A stretch of DNA of 32,132 bases from Chitinophaga pinensis (GCA_945865295.1 CAMBDE010000022.1:1-32132), one strand, 5' to 3'. Positions 8,497 through 18,272 are shown, numbered from the stretch's first letter. Numbers and translations are program-made. The notes: generated by a model not told the origin, from the sequence alone.

Positions 8497-9387
8497 TTAA
8501 ACTTCTGGAGAAGTTGGATATGCTAAAGTTTCAGGTTTTTCTTGCACTTCTGGAATCAAACGTATTCCTCCTTCTTCTAAAGTGATTTTTTTTGCTTTAT
8601 ACAAGATGCCCACATTCATTTTAAATGCTTTCTTACTGATACCAAAAAAAGCGTAAATGTCTTCAGGTGAAGATTTATCATGATACGGTAAAAAACCTTT
8701 ATGTAATTTTAATAACTGAATCAATTTAACTTGATCATCATCTAATTTCTCCACTCCTTGTTTACCAATGCCAATATCTAATTTATTATCTTCTCTGATT
8801 TTTTTAACAAACCCTTCATCAATCATTTGACCAATATGTAAATGGGTAAACACTTCATTTTTATAAACCAATCCTTGGTGGACTTGATTTACAATAACGA
8901 CATAACCAATATCACTCTCTCGGTATACTTGTAATTTAACTTTCTCTCCTTCTTTTACAGTTAGTAGATCATTGCTAATTTGATTGTCAATTTTTTCTGT
9001 CGCTGCAACCCTACCTGTTTGTTTGTCTAAATAGAGTTTAACCAAATACTTTCCACCCAATCGCATACTTGATAATTGTTGCGATACTGGAACAAATAAA
9101 TCCTTCATTAAGCCCCAATCTAAAAATGCACCTTGACCCGTAATGTCAACAACTTTTAAAGCAGCAATATCACCCACAACAGCAAAAGGCTCTTGTGTTG
9201 TGGCAATTAATCTATTATCAGAGTCATGGTATACAAATACACTAATGGTATCACCCACTTGTAATCCCGATGGCACAAAACGCTTAGGTAACAATACCCC
9301 TTCCGCACCATCGTCCATATAAAAACCAAAATCCACCTTTCGGTCTACACGCATTAAATTAAATTGACCGACATTGATGGTTGACAT
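8497..9387 (-). CDS. cvfB: CvfB family S1-like RNA-binding protein
   Basis: Protein of 296 residues with the layout of the CvfB (conserved virulence factor B/YitL) family. It has tandem S1-like OB folds in the first two thirds (for example ITGQGAFLDWGLMKDLFVP at about 79-97, a typical S1 strand-loop pattern) and a C-terminal winged-helix-like segment (about 225-275, with KLHKGFLPYHDKSSPEDIY and FGISKKAFK). The family binds RNA and affects expression of many genes in staphylococci. The role in Bacteroidota is not established. It sits 21 bases after parC, in the topoisomerase IV run. Confidence 0.85.
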   Translation of the reverse strand: MSTINVGQFNLMRVDRKVDFGFYMDDGAEGVLLPKRFVPSGLQVGDTISVFVYHDSDNRLIATTQEPFAVVGDIAALKVVDITGQGAFLDWGLMKDLFVPVSQQLSSMRLGGKYLVKLYLDKQTGRVAATEKIDNQISNDLLTVKEGEKVKLQVYRESDIGYVVIVNQVHQGLVYKNEVFTHLHIGQMIDEGFVKKIREDNKLDIGIGKQGVEKLDDDQVKLIQLLKLHKGFLPYHDKSSPEDIYAFFGISKKAFKMNVGILYKAKKITLEEGGIRLIPEVQEKPETLAYPTSPEV

Positions 9388-9408
9388 AGTACTTGGTTTT
9401 ATACAAAA

Positions 9409-11931
9409 TTAGAACAATTCTGGCTGTTCGTCATTAGGATCTTTGATGACTACTTTTTTTTCCCATTCCATTTCGATCGTTTTACTAAAATCAACCAATT
9501 TGGTGCCTACCGCTTTAGATCCCATCACATCCACCATTTTACTCACTTTGAACTTCGCTTTTCTTACCTGAGTCCCTTTGCCAGAAACTACCACTAAGAC
9601 AGGTTCAATATGGGTCGTTACAGCAGCCACATAATTGCCATTGCCTTCTTTAATGAATGAAAATGGTGTTTTTAAAGTGGAGGTTTCAATTTTAAAACGC
9701 TTGATATTGAATTGTAATTTCTCTTTATCTAAATACACCGCCGTAATCACTTTTAAGGGATTAAATTTCTCTATAAAGATGACTTTCTCTGGATCAAATC
9801 TTTGTGTCAATTCTGTATCAGTTACTTCATAAAGTCCATCTTTATCAATGACAATTAATTTTTCGTCTTCAAAAGTGCCTAAGTAAAGTCCTTTTTCATC
9901 GGTATTCAATCTTCCAAACTTATCGTCAAACCATAATTTTCTACCTAACAAAGTACTTTTGCCAGCTTCTTTTAACTTAACTATTTTAACAGGGTATTTT
10001 GTTACTTGATTACCCACACTGGTTCGTCCTTTAACTTCTAAGGTTTCAAAAAAGAAATCAAATTCTTTAATTCTTGCACTACAATTTGGACTCAATACAA
10101 TTTTTACCGACTCGGCTTCTCCATTTGGGTTAATAGAGAAATAATGTACTTTAGATTTTTCTAAATTTTTTGCTAAAACGTATTCTTTATCTCTAGTAAT
10201 ACCAGTCACATTAAACCGTTTTGCATAACTAATCCCAGAAACACCATCCACATAAATCATATTGTAGGTAGTACGTTCATCGTTTTTCTGGAAAACAGCT
10301 GCATGTAATATATCTTTCCCTATAAAAATTTTATCAGATACTTTAACCACTTTCATTGTACCACCTTTGGTAAACGCAATGATGTCATCGTAATCAGTAC
10401 AGTCGCATAAAAATTCATCTTTCTTTAAACTTGTACCAATAAAACCTTCTGATCTATTGATATAAAGTTTCGTATTTGCAATAGCCACTTGTTTTACTTG
10501 AATGGTATCAAACTCCTTTAGTTCAGTTTTACGTTCTTTACCTTTACCATATTTCTTTTGTAAGTTTTCATAATAACTTACTGCATAATCTATTAAATTT
10601 TCAAGGTTGTTTTTAACTTCCTTAATTTCTGCTTCTATAGATTTGATTTGTGCAATTAATTCATCAATGTCAAGTTTATAAATTCTTCTTACTGGCTTGT
10701 CTGTTAATTTCAATAAATCTGCTCGCTCAATTGGCTTTTTGAATTTCTTTTTAAATGGTTCAAATGCTTTGTCAATGGCATCAATTACTTTCTCCCAGTT
10801 AAGGTGTTTTTTCTCTAGTTCTTGATAAATTTTTTCTTCAAAAAATATTTTTTCTAAACTAGTGAAATGCCATTTATCCAATAATTCTTGCAAATTAATT
10901 TCTAATTCTGCTTTTAATAATGCTTTTGTATGGTCTACTGAATATCTTAATAAATCACTTGCCCCTAAAAATTGTGGACGTTGATTCACAATCACGCATA
11001 CATTGGGTGATAAGCTGATTTCACAATCTGTAAAAGCATACAATGCATCAATCGTAATGTCTGGAGAAATGCCAGTCGCTAAGTCAATCTGAATTTCAAC
11101 TTCAGCCGCAGTCACATCTATGACTTTTTTAATTTTGATTTTACCTTGGTCATTTGCCTTGGTAATACTTTCCATCAATTGGGTTGTTGTGACACCATAG
11201 GGTACATCTTTGATGACCAATGTCTTTTTGTCTAATTCTTCGATATGTGCCCTTACTCTAACTTTTCCGCCACGTTTACCATCATTATATGCCGAAGCAT
11301 CTACCATGCCTCCTGTTTGAAAATCTGGTAATAATTCAAATTTACGTCCTCTCAAATATTTTACAGAAGCATCTAATAGTTCATTGAAATTATGTGGCAA
11401 TATCTTAGTAGATAAACCAACAGCAATACCATCAGCCCCTTGAGCTAATAATAGAGGAAACTTCATGGGTAAAGTAACAGGTTCATTTTTTCGCCCGTCA
11501 TAACTGAGTGACCAATCCGTTGTTTTTGCGTTAAATGCTACTTCGAGCGCAAATTTGCTTAATCTGGCTTCAATATAACGTGATGCAGCAGCAGAATCAC
11601 CCGTTCTTACATCCCCCCAGTTTCCTTGAGTTTCGACCAATAAATTCTTTTGTCCAATATTGACCAATGCATCTCCAATACTAGCATCACCATGTGGATG
11701 GTACTGCATGCTCTGTCCAATGATATTGGCCACTTTATTAAATCTACCATCGTCCATTTCCTTCATGGCATGTAGAATCCTTCTTTGAACAGGCTTTAAG
11801 CCATCTTCAATTGCGGGTACTGCCCTTTCTAAAATAACATAAGAAGCATAGTCAAGAAACCAGTTTTTATACTGTCCTTGTACGCCAGATACGTTCTCTG
11901 TTACCCTACTTAAATTTTTTTCTTTTGCCAT
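9409..11931 (-). CDS. parC: DNA topoisomerase IV subunit A
   Basis: Type IIA topoisomerase breakage-reunion subunit, 840 residues. It cuts and religates duplex DNA with the ParE ATPase to unlink daughter chromosomes. The catalytic tyrosine is Y119 in AAASRYIEARLS, preceded by R118. The N-terminal DNA-gate segment LKPVQRRILHAM and YHPHGDASIGDALV are classic. A coiled-coil tower region spans about 370-480 and a C-terminal beta-pinwheel domain follows. No canonical gyrase GyrA-box is obvious, and parE lies upstream in the same unit, both favouring ParC over GyrA. In Bacteroidota this protein is often labelled gyrase/topoisomerase IV subunit A. It starts 21 bases after the cupin gene. Confidence 0.92.
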   Translation of the reverse strand: MAKEKNLSRVTENVSGVQGQYKNWFLDYASYVILERAVPAIEDGLKPVQRRILHAMKEMDDGRFNKVANIIGQSMQYHPHGDASIGDALVNIGQKNLLVETQGNWGDVRTGDSAAASRYIEARLSKFALEVAFNAKTTDWSLSYDGRKNEPVTLPMKFPLLLAQGADGIAVGLSTKILPHNFNELLDASVKYLRGRKFELLPDFQTGGMVDASAYNDGKRGGKVRVRAHIEELDKKTLVIKDVPYGVTTTQLMESITKANDQGKIKIKKVIDVTAAEVEIQIDLATGISPDITIDALYAFTDCEISLSPNVCVIVNQRPQFLGASDLLRYSVDHTKALLKAELEINLQELLDKWHFTSLEKIFFEEKIYQELEKKHLNWEKVIDAIDKAFEPFKKKFKKPIERADLLKLTDKPVRRIYKLDIDELIAQIKSIEAEIKEVKNNLENLIDYAVSYYENLQKKYGKGKERKTELKEFDTIQVKQVAIANTKLYINRSEGFIGTSLKKDEFLCDCTDYDDIIAFTKGGTMKVVKVSDKIFIGKDILHAAVFQKNDERTTYNMIYVDGVSGISYAKRFNVTGITRDKEYVLAKNLEKSKVHYFSINPNGEAESVKIVLSPNCSARIKEFDFFFETLEVKGRTSVGNQVTKYPVKIVKLKEAGKSTLLGRKLWFDDKFGRLNTDEKGLYLGTFEDEKLIVIDKDGLYEVTDTELTQRFDPEKVIFIEKFNPLKVITAVYLDKEKLQFNIKRFKIETSTLKTPFSFIKEGNGNYVAAVTTHIEPVLVVVSGKGTQVRKAKFKVSKMVDVMGSKAVGTKLVDFSKTIEMEWEKKVVIKDPNDEQPELF

Positions 11932-11952
11932 AACTATGCTAATTCATTCCGA

Positions 11953-12321
11953 CTAGATCCGATGGGTATCTTCACTTCCGTCACTTAAACTATTTAATTC
12001 AATAAAAACAATATCCGTAATTGCGGTTAATTCATGCCAAATGTTTGCAGGAATTTTTACCCTTATTGGCGCAATCAATTCGATTGTATTTTCTTCATTT
12101 GTTACTAGATCCTTCCAATGTAAATTTGCTGTTCCTTGCACTAAAAGCATATCCTCTGGATTTTTACCTGCCGAAATCCCTTTATGATAATGTTGTCCAC
12201 TTATTGTACCAGCATTTCTGTAGACCAATAAAAATTCACCTGTTCTATCTGTACTAAAATAATGCAGGGCACCACGCTCATCAACTGCTTTTATATCTAT
12301 TGGGTGAACTTGTACAGACAT
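11953..12321 (-). CDS. Small cupin-fold protein, sugar-epimerase-like
   Basis: Single-domain protein of 122 residues with a cupin pattern. The first metal-binding block is GQHYHKGISAGKNPEDMLLV (about residues 42-61, HxH plus a Glu), and a second block near IPANIWHELTAI holds another His. The GxHYH form resembles the cupin domains of nucleotide-sugar epimerases/isomerases and of the CapF C-terminus. Substrate is unknown. Its place is the surprising part: 10 bases downstream of the DUF1835 gene and 21 bases upstream of parC, away from sugar-synthesis genes. No signal peptide, so it is cytoplasmic. Confidence 0.7.
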   Translation of the reverse strand: MSVQVHPIDIKAVDERGALHYFSTDRTGEFLLVYRNAGTISGQHYHKGISAGKNPEDMLLVQGTANLHWKDLVTNEENTIELIAPIRVKIPANIWHELTAITDIVFIELNSLSDGSEDTHRI

Positions 12322-12331
12322 ATTGAATGAT

Positions 12332-13168
12332 TTATGCTTCAGTTTCGTTTATCACATTAGATCCACCAGGCATTTGAACGACCATATCTTTCCAACCTTT
12401 AGACCAGTCGCCAGCAATGACTAATTTACCAGCTTCTTCTAAAGCCTTTAAACGAGCTACGATAAAAGCATCACCCAATTTCACTTTTAACTTAGCCATG
12501 ATATTGGACAAAGCACTTGGTAATTTTTGAGCATTCTTCGTAAGTAAGGCTATCATTTCATTGTCATAACAACCAATATGCATGCTGACTAATTTCTTAC
12601 CCCCTTCTAAAAACCTAACGCCTTCATTTTCTTGACACAATTTTTTCCATTCATCAGGATCCAATTCAAATTCACTTAAAGTAATTGGTCTAGCTAATTT
12701 TTTGGCTTTTAAAAACTCTTTAGGTTCTATTTGACTTAAATGTGTTGGATAAAATAATTGACCTTTTTCATTTAAGAAAGGCAGGTTATTTAAATACAAT
12801 ACATGAATTCTGCTTTGGTATGCTTTAAACTGGCTCATCAACCAATAATAGCCCGATACATCGTGCGCGTTTTGGCCCATCCAAATCCAAATCATTTCAT
12901 TTTCATCATGGTTCAATGAATTGATTAACTGATGTATTGTTAATGTATCATCCACTATATCTAATTGATCTTCATAGGGGGAATAGGCTAAGACCCCTTT
13001 CCACCAATCTCTTCTGGCTTGAAATCCTTCTGTCTCATAAATATCCATCAAAGGACCAACTGCATAGTCGTCCTTTATCTCAATGATCTTTCCAGATAAA
13101 GTCTCATCTAATTCAATAGCTGATTCTAAAGCAGCTATATCTGCGGTATTAAATACTATGTGTATCAT
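12332..13168 (-). CDS. DUF1835/DUF3658 domain protein
   Basis: Protein of 278 residues with the N-terminal DUF1835 pattern (MIHIVFN at the start, then [10 protein letters not shown] and RRDWWKGV at about 33-59) and a C-terminal DUF3658-like helical region (about 170-265). The molecular function of the family is unknown. The first strand, a GPL loop and an aspartate-rich surface suggest a Rossmann-like nucleotide-binding fold, but this is inference. The ATG lies inside the last codons of parE, giving a 20-base overlap, so the two genes are probably translationally coupled. No signal peptide or membrane segment is seen. Confidence 0.8.
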   Translation of the reverse strand: MIHIVFNTADIAALESAIELDETLSGKIIEIKDDYAVGPLMDIYETEGFQARRDWWKGVLAYSPYEDQLDIVDDTLTIHQLINSLNHDENEMIWIWMGQNAHDVSGYYWLMSQFKAYQSRIHVLYLNNLPFLNEKGQLFYPTHLSQIEPKEFLKAKKLARPITLSEFELDPDEWKKLCQENEGVRFLEGGKKLVSMHIGCYDNEMIALLTKNAQKLPSALSNIMAKLKVKLGDAFIVARLKALEEAGKLVIAGDWSKGWKDMVVQMPGGSNVINETEA

Positions 13169-15044
13169 TTGCTTTGTCTAATTCAACTTTTAAATTATTG
13201 ATAATAAAATCTTGTCTTTCTGGGGTATTTTTTCCCATATAATATTCTAACAAATGTTGAATATGATCGCCTTGTTCTAAAATAACTGGCGCTAATTTAA
13301 TATCAGCATTGATAAATTTTCCAAATTCATCTGGACTAATTTCACCCAGCCCTTTGAATCGAGTGATTTCAGGTTTATTTCCTAATTCACTAATTGCTTT
13401 CTGCTTTTCTGATTCATCATAGCAGTAAATAGTCTTTTGTTTATTTCTTACACGGAATAATGGTGTTTCCAAAACAAAAACATGGCCTCTCTTTACTAAA
13501 TCAGGGAAGAACTGTAAAAAGAAGGTCAACATCAACAATCGAATGTGCATCCCATCCACATCGGCATCGGTTGCAATCACAATATTGTTGTAACGTAATC
13601 CATCTAATCCATCTTCAATATTTAATGCATGCTGTAATAAATTAAATTCCTCATTCTCATACACCACCTTCTTTGTTAAACCAAAAGCATTCAATGGCTT
13701 ACCTCTTAAACTGAAAACAGCTTGTGTATCTACATTTCTTGATTTGGTAATACTACCACTTGCAGAATCACCCTCTGTTATAAATAAAGTACTATTTTGT
13801 TGTGTTGAAATAAAAATCTCTTTATTCTTAGTAGGCAGTTCGTCATTCAAATGCACTCTACAATCTCTTAATTTCTTATTGTGTAAATTGGCTTTTTTAG
13901 CACGTTCATTGGCTAATTTTTTAATGCCTGCTAATTCTTTTCGTTCGCGTTCATTTTGTTCAATTCTTTTCTTTAATTCTTCTGCAACAGTAGGATTTCT
14001 GTGTAAAAAATTATCCAATTCTTTTGCTAAAAATTCAGTGATGAAATTTTTCATACTAGGGCCACCATCTGCTACATTCTGTGAACCTAGTTTTGTTTTA
14101 GTTTGACTTTCAAATACTGGCTCTTGCACTCTAACAGACACAGCTGCAACAATACTTGTTCTGATATCCGATGCTTCATAATCTTTTTTATAAAAATCAC
14201 GAATCACTTTTACATAGGCTTCTCTAAATGCTTGTTGATGTGTACCACCTTGCGTAGTGAACTGTCCATTCACAAATGAAAAAATATCTTCACCATAATC
14301 ATTGTTATGCGAAATGGCGACTTCGATATCCTCCCCTTTTAAGTGCATGATGGGATACCTTAATTCATCGGGATTGGTTTTACGCTCTAATAAATCCAAT
14401 AAGCCATTCTTGCTAATAAATTTTTTATCGTTAAACTGAATGACTAAACCTGCATTTAAATAACAATAATTCCATAACTGACCCTCAATATATTCATAGA
14501 TGTAATGGTAGTTTTTGAAAACCGTAGCATCAGGCGTAAAGACGACCAAAGTTCCATTAGATTCTGTCGTTTTTGATTCCTTGGTTTCTTCAATCAAAAG
14601 GCCTCTTTTAAAACTAGCCGATTTTTGTTTGCCCTCTCTATAAGCAGTTACTAAAAAGTCTTCACTCAAAGCATTGACTGCTTTAGTACCTACACCATTT
14701 AACCCAACTGATTTCTGGAATGCCTTACTATCATATTTTGCCCCAGTATTGATTTTACTTACTACATCCACAATCTTACCAAGAGGAATACCTCTGCCAT
14801 AGTCACGAATGGTTACTGTTTTGTCTTGGATAGCAATTTCCACTTGTTTACCATAGCCCATGGTATGCTCATCGATACAGTTATCTATGACCTCCTTCAT
14901 CAATACATAAATCCCATCGTCTGGTGCAGACCCATCACCCAACTTTCCAATATACATTCCTGGACGCAAACGAATATGCTCCTTCCAATCTAATGACCTG
15001 ATGGAGTCTTCATTATATTCTGCCCCTATTTTTGCTTCTGCCAT
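13149..15044 (-). CDS. parE: DNA topoisomerase IV subunit B
   Basis: GHKL-type ATPase subunit of topoisomerase IV, 631 residues from the ATG at 15044. ATP-binding motifs are visible: [10 protein letters not shown] (Bergerat Glu/Asn), RDYGRGIP, and [14 protein letters not shown]. The TOPRIM part has TEGDSASG and the metal-binding [14 protein letters not shown] block, followed by FKGLGE near the end. An upstream in-frame start at 15083 would add 13 residues, but the conserved protein begins at [15 protein letters not shown], and the promoter's -7 box at 15088-15095 puts the start of transcription close to 15083, so I chose 15044. First gene of the run ending in the thiolase gene. ParE rather than GyrB is preferred because of the length (GyrB is usually longer, with an insert in some groups) and the link to parC. 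Confidence 0.92.
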   Translation of the reverse strand: MAEAKIGAEYNEDSIRSLDWKEHIRLRPGMYIGKLGDGSAPDDGIYVLMKEVIDNCIDEHTMGYGKQVEIAIQDKTVTIRDYGRGIPLGKIVDVVSKINTGAKYDSKAFQKSVGLNGVGTKAVNALSEDFLVTAYREGKQKSASFKRGLLIEETKESKTTESNGTLVVFTPDATVFKNYHYIYEYIEGQLWNYCYLNAGLVIQFNDKKFISKNGLLDLLERKTNPDELRYPIMHLKGEDIEVAISHNNDYGEDIFSFVNGQFTTQGGTHQQAFREAYVKVIRDFYKKDYEASDIRTSIVAAVSVRVQEPVFESQTKTKLGSQNVADGGPSMKNFITEFLAKELDNFLHRNPTVAEELKKRIEQNERERKELAGIKKLANERAKKANLHNKKLRDCRVHLNDELPTKNKEIFISTQQNSTLFITEGDSASGSITKSRNVDTQAVFSLRGKPLNAFGLTKKVVYENEEFNLLQHALNIEDGLDGLRYNNIVIATDADVDGMHIRLLMLTFFLQFFPDLVKRGHVFVLETPLFRVRNKQKTIYCYDESEKQKAISELGNKPEITRFKGLGEISPDEFGKFINADIKLAPVILEQGDHIQHLLEYYMGKNTPERQDFIINNLKVELDKANDTHSI

Positions 15045-15087
15045 AATTATCAATACTTTACGAGCAATAAATGCCCTAATCAAGCTG

Positions 15088-15117
15088 CAAATCTAATACT
15101 CCAAGTAAGTTTTGCAA
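15088..15117 (-). promoter_or_regulatory. Promoter of the parE-to-thiolase run
   Basis: On the minus strand TTG (15117-15115) is followed after exactly 19 bases by TAGATTTG (15095-15088). This is a full match to the Bacteroidota vegetative pattern, TTG at -33 and TAnnTTTG at -7. The box ends about 43 bases before the parE ATG. Confidence 0.7.
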
Positions 15118-15142
15118 TCTAAATATTTGCAAAACTGGTCAA

Positions 15143-15706
15143 ATGTGGATAAAAGGATTAAAGCATTATCTTTATCCCATCAAAAAAGAAGCTAGATATC
15201 CTATCACCGATCTTGATTTTATCAAAAATAAGGCCGTTGAACTTGAAGCAGAAAACCTTGAATTCCAAGAATTTTTAAGGAATTTAGATAGTTTAAGCCT
15301 TGATAAAGCTGTTTTTGAGCTATCGGAAGCTATTTCACCAAAAATTGAATGCACTGACTGTGGTAATTGCTGTAAAAGCTTGATGGTCAATATCGATGAA
15401 AATGAAGCCAACCATTTATCCGCCCATTTAGGTCAGACTAGGGACGAATTTGACCAAAAATACCTGGACAAGGGTGACTCTGGCAGAATGGTGATCAATG
15501 CCATCCCCTGCCATTTTTTAGTGGGCAATAGCTGTAGTGTATATGCACACCGTTTTGCAGGATGCAAGGAATTTCCAGCATTTCATGTACCCGATTTCAA
15601 AAAAAGGTTGTTTACTACCTATATGCACTACGATAGATGCCCTATCATATTTAATGTGATAGAAAATTTAAAAGTAGATGCAGGATTTAAACAACCAAGC
15701 TCCTAA
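15143..15706 (+). CDS. YkgJ family cysteine-cluster protein
   Basis: Cytoplasmic protein of 187 residues with eight cysteines arranged as in the YkgJ/zinc- or iron-binding family: C70, C73, C76 and C77 in ECTDCGNCC, then C123, C131, C141 in GCKEFP, and C166. The family is thought to bind a metal or iron-sulfur cluster, and its reaction is unknown. Before the cluster there is a charged helical segment of about 50 residues. The gene is divergent from parE, with the two starts about 100 bases apart, and it precedes the DUF1343 gene by 17 bases, so these two form a likely operon. Confidence 0.85.
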   Translation: MWIKGLKHYLYPIKKEARYPITDLDFIKNKAVELEAENLEFQEFLRNLDSLSLDKAVFELSEAISPKIECTDCGNCCKSLMVNIDENEANHLSAHLGQTRDEFDQKYLDKGDSGRMVINAIPCHFLVGNSCSVYAHRFAGCKEFPAFHVPDFKKRLFTTYMHYDRCPIIFNVIENLKVDAGFKQPSS

Positions 15707-15723
15707 TTTTCAATTTAATTAGT

Positions 15724-16893
15724 ATGGCATTACAATTTGGAATTGATATCCTATTACAAAATGACCCAATTTGGAAAAAGGATCGCATTGCGATGCTAAC
15801 AAATGATGCTGCAAGAACAAGTTCAGGTGTAATTAGTAGATTGGCATTAAAGGCCGCTGGATTTAATATCAGTACTATCTTTTCACCAGAACACGGCATT
15901 AATACAATAGGTGAAGATGGGGCATTGATGAAGGATGGGTTTGATATAATTACTGGACTTCCCATCATTAGCTTATATGGCGAAAAATATATGCCTTCTG
16001 CAGATGACTTGAAGGACATTGATATCCTTTTATTTGATGTACCCGATGCTGGTACCAGGTTTTATACCTATTTATGGTCCATGACTTATTGGGTAGAAGC
16101 AGCAGCTAAATACAATAAACAAGTCATTATTTTAGACAGGCCCAATCCCTTAGGTGGAAACCTAGCTTTAAGTGAAGGCCCCATGTTGGATGAATCCATC
16201 ACTAGTTTTATTGGACGTTTTAATATTCCTGTTAAACACCAATGTACACTCGGCGAGTTAGCACTTTATTTTAATACCGTTCAAGATTGGAATGCAAATC
16301 TAACAGTCATACAATGTGCAGGATGGGATAGAGCACAATTATTTTTTGATTGGAATCAAAAATGGATCAATCCTTCACCAGCTTTACAAAATATTGAAGC
16401 GACCATTTTATATCCTGGTTTATGTTTCTTTGAAGCCACAAATTTATCGGTTGGTAGAGGTACCTCCTATTCTTTTGAATGGATTGGTGCCCCTTGGTTA
16501 AAACAAAAAGAGATCATGATGATGGCGCATAATATGCTTGGGGAAGATTATAAATTAGAACCCATCAATCTAGCAATTCAGGTTGGGGATGAAACATCCA
16601 CATTTAAAGGCATTAGAATGAAAGTAAAAGATCCATATCATTATCCAGCTGTTATGAATGGGCTTCTTTTATTAAAATTGATTAAAGATTTACATCCAAA
16701 TGATTTTAAATGGATGCCTTATCCAACCAATGCAAATCCAAGTGGAGAAAATCATTTATCCTTATTATTAGGAATTCAAAATGCGGAGCAATTATTTGAA
16801 TTACCTTTAAAAGATTGGCTGCAAAATTGTATTAAAATAATTAAAGTGCGTAATTGGAGTATTACTATTGCACCTTATTTATTGTACGAATAA
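15724..16893 (+). CDS. DUF1343 protein, NamZ-like exo-beta-N-acetylmuramidase family (GH171)
   Basis: Protein of 389 residues matching the DUF1343 family throughout: MLTNDAARTSSG (about 24-35), IFSPEHGINTIGEDG (about 52-66), LFDVPDAGTRFYTYLWSM, LDRPNPLGG, a block with LSVGRGTSYSFEWIGAPWL, and the C-terminal YPTNANPSGENHLS. Characterised NamZ enzymes of this family release N-acetylmuramic acid from the ends of peptidoglycan fragments, and the conserved EHG is part of the active site. Unlike many members, which carry a lipoprotein or export signal, this one starts straight at the mature fold (MALQFGIDIL) with no signal peptide, so it looks cytoplasmic. It may act in recycling of imported muropeptides. 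Function is from the family, not shown here. Confidence 0.83.
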   Translation: MALQFGIDILLQNDPIWKKDRIAMLTNDAARTSSGVISRLALKAAGFNISTIFSPEHGINTIGEDGALMKDGFDIITGLPIISLYGEKYMPSADDLKDIDILLFDVPDAGTRFYTYLWSMTYWVEAAAKYNKQVIILDRPNPLGGNLALSEGPMLDESITSFIGRFNIPVKHQCTLGELALYFNTVQDWNANLTVIQCAGWDRAQLFFDWNQKWINPSPALQNIEATILYPGLCFFEATNLSVGRGTSYSFEWIGAPWLKQKEIMMMAHNMLGEDYKLEPINLAIQVGDETSTFKGIRMKVKDPYHYPAVMNGLLLLKLIKDLHPNDFKWMPYPTNANPSGENHLSLLLGIQNAEQLFELPLKDWLQNCIKIIKVRNWSITIAPYLLYE

Positions 16894-16912
16894 TCAATTT
16901 AATTTGAGAAAT

Positions 16913-18106
16913 CTATAAAGGAGTTGGATCAATCGCTTTATCTACTCTCTTTGTACCTGCGTATAATTCATACTCCAATAACCTGCAATCAATTGTTGCA
17001 TTAAAGAATTCTATTCGACGACTTGGTTTCAACCGAATCTTTTTAGCCAATTCTAAATTACCAGTAAATATATAGCCTGTCATCCCTTTACACTTGTTCT
17101 TCATGTAATCACCCATACGCGCATAAGTAGCTTCCAATTCAATTTCCTCTCCTAATCTGTCACCATATTCAGGATTGATCATTAGAATCGCGCCTTCTTC
17201 TGGTTCAGGCATTTCAGTCGCTTCAAAATCGCATACCTGAAAATCAATTAAGTCTTCTACGCCAGCAACAGATGCATTTATTTTAGCAATCTTAATGGCC
17301 TCTTTACTGATATCAGAAGCAATGATGACTAAATTAGGCAAATGCCTTACTTGTTCTTCTATGATAGTGCGTTCTTTTTCATACACCGTTTTATCATAAC
17401 CTATGATATGCATAAAGGCATAATTATTTCTAAATAAACCAGGGGCTCTTTTGGTAGCAATCAATGCGGCTTCAATTGCTAAAGTGCCAGAACCACACAT
17501 TGGATTGACAAATGCGCCAAACTTATTCCATTTAGTAGACAAAATTGTTGCAGCGGCCAATGCTTCTAACATAGGTGCTCTGCCAGGTAATTTTCGATAG
17601 CCATGACGCGCTAAAGAATCTCCAGAAGTATCTAAGAAAATTTCTGCTTCATCATTTTTCCAAAATAAATACACCACTGCTCCAGCTAATTCTGAACCGG
17701 TGGACGGACGCTTTCCGCTTACTTCACGCATTCTATCCACGACCGCATCTTTTACTCTAAGGTTGGCAAATAAATTAGTTGATATAGTATCATTGAATAC
17801 GTTACTAATCACCGAAAAATATCCATCAGGCTTGATCATTGTTTCCCAAGGAATCGACACTAGATTTTGATGAAGCTCATCAGGGTTATTACAAATGAAT
17901 GTCTTTAAAGAATACATCACCTGACTTGCACAACGTAGGTTTAAATTTAAACGAATACAATCATTTACAGTACCTGTTAATTCCACTCCAGTTTGAAATA
18001 CTCGGTCTACATCAAAACCCAAACCTATGACTTCGGACCTTAAAGCAGGTGCCAACCATTTATTACAGGTAATGATGATTTTATTTCGGGTGGAGAATAC
18101 TTGCAT
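16913..18106 (-). CDS. THUMP-domain class I SAM-dependent RNA methyltransferase (RlmL N-half/TrmN-like)
   Basis: Protein of 397 residues from the ATG at 18106. An in-frame start 18 bases upstream is possible but adds only a non-conserved NYFYI segment. A THUMP RNA-binding region lies at about 50-150, followed by a Rossmann methyltransferase with the SAM-binding motif NPMCGSGT (201-208) and the acidic D in IIASDISKEA (about 261-270). Relatives make N2-methylguanosine in 23S rRNA (G2445 in E. coli RlmL) or in tRNA. The catalytic motif, NPPY in most relatives, here reads NPEYG (311-315). Target RNA is inferred only. The gene runs convergently to DUF1343 and is about 80 bases downstream of tRNA-Val, with a terminator in between. 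Confidence 0.85.
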   Translation of the reverse strand: MQVFSTRNKIIITCNKWLAPALRSEVIGLGFDVDRVFQTGVELTGTVNDCIRLNLNLRCASQVMYSLKTFICNNPDELHQNLVSIPWETMIKPDGYFSVISNVFNDTISTNLFANLRVKDAVVDRMREVSGKRPSTGSELAGAVVYLFWKNDEAEIFLDTSGDSLARHGYRKLPGRAPMLEALAAATILSTKWNKFGAFVNPMCGSGTLAIEAALIATKRAPGLFRNNYAFMHIIGYDKTVYEKERTIIEEQVRHLPNLVIIASDISKEAIKIAKINASVAGVEDLIDFQVCDFEATEMPEPEEGAILMINPEYGDRLGEEIELEATYARMGDYMKNKCKGMTGYIFTGNLELAKKIRLKPSRRIEFFNATIDCRLLEYELYAGTKRVDKAIDPTPL

Positions 18107-18144
18107 AATATAAAAATAGTTCAAAAATGACGAAAGGCCTTAAA

Positions 18145-18183
18145 GCAAAAATCCCCAACAATCTAAAGGATGTGTTGAGGATT
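18145..18183 (-). terminator. Rho-independent terminator after tRNA-Val
   Basis: On the minus strand AATCCTCAACA pairs with TGTTGGGGATT (one T-G wobble) around a 12-base loop and is followed by TTTTTG. It begins 6 bases past the tRNA 3' end. Confidence 0.65.
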
Positions 18184-18188
18184 CTTTG

Positions 18189-18263
18189 TGGGAGCACACG
18201 GGCTCGAACCGCGGACCCTCTCGGTGTAAACGAGATGCTCTAAACCAACTGAGCTATGCTCCC
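18189..18263 (-). tRNA. tRNA-Val (anticodon TAC)
   Basis: 75-base cloverleaf. Acceptor stem GGGAGCA pairs with TGCTCCC, discriminator A. D-loop AGCTCAGTTGGTTTAGAGC, anticodon stem TCTCG/CGAGA with loop TTTACAC giving anticodon TAC (reads GTA and other GTN by wobble), and T-arm GGTTCGAGCC. CCA is not encoded. Confidence 0.95.
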
Positions 18264-18272
18264 TAAGGGGTG

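Noticed and set aside
13149-15044. Labelling the type II topoisomerase subunit B as GyrB
   Set aside because: Length, and location in one unit with the A subunit lacking a clear GyrA-box, fit topoisomerase IV better, although the distinction from sequence alone is not absolute.
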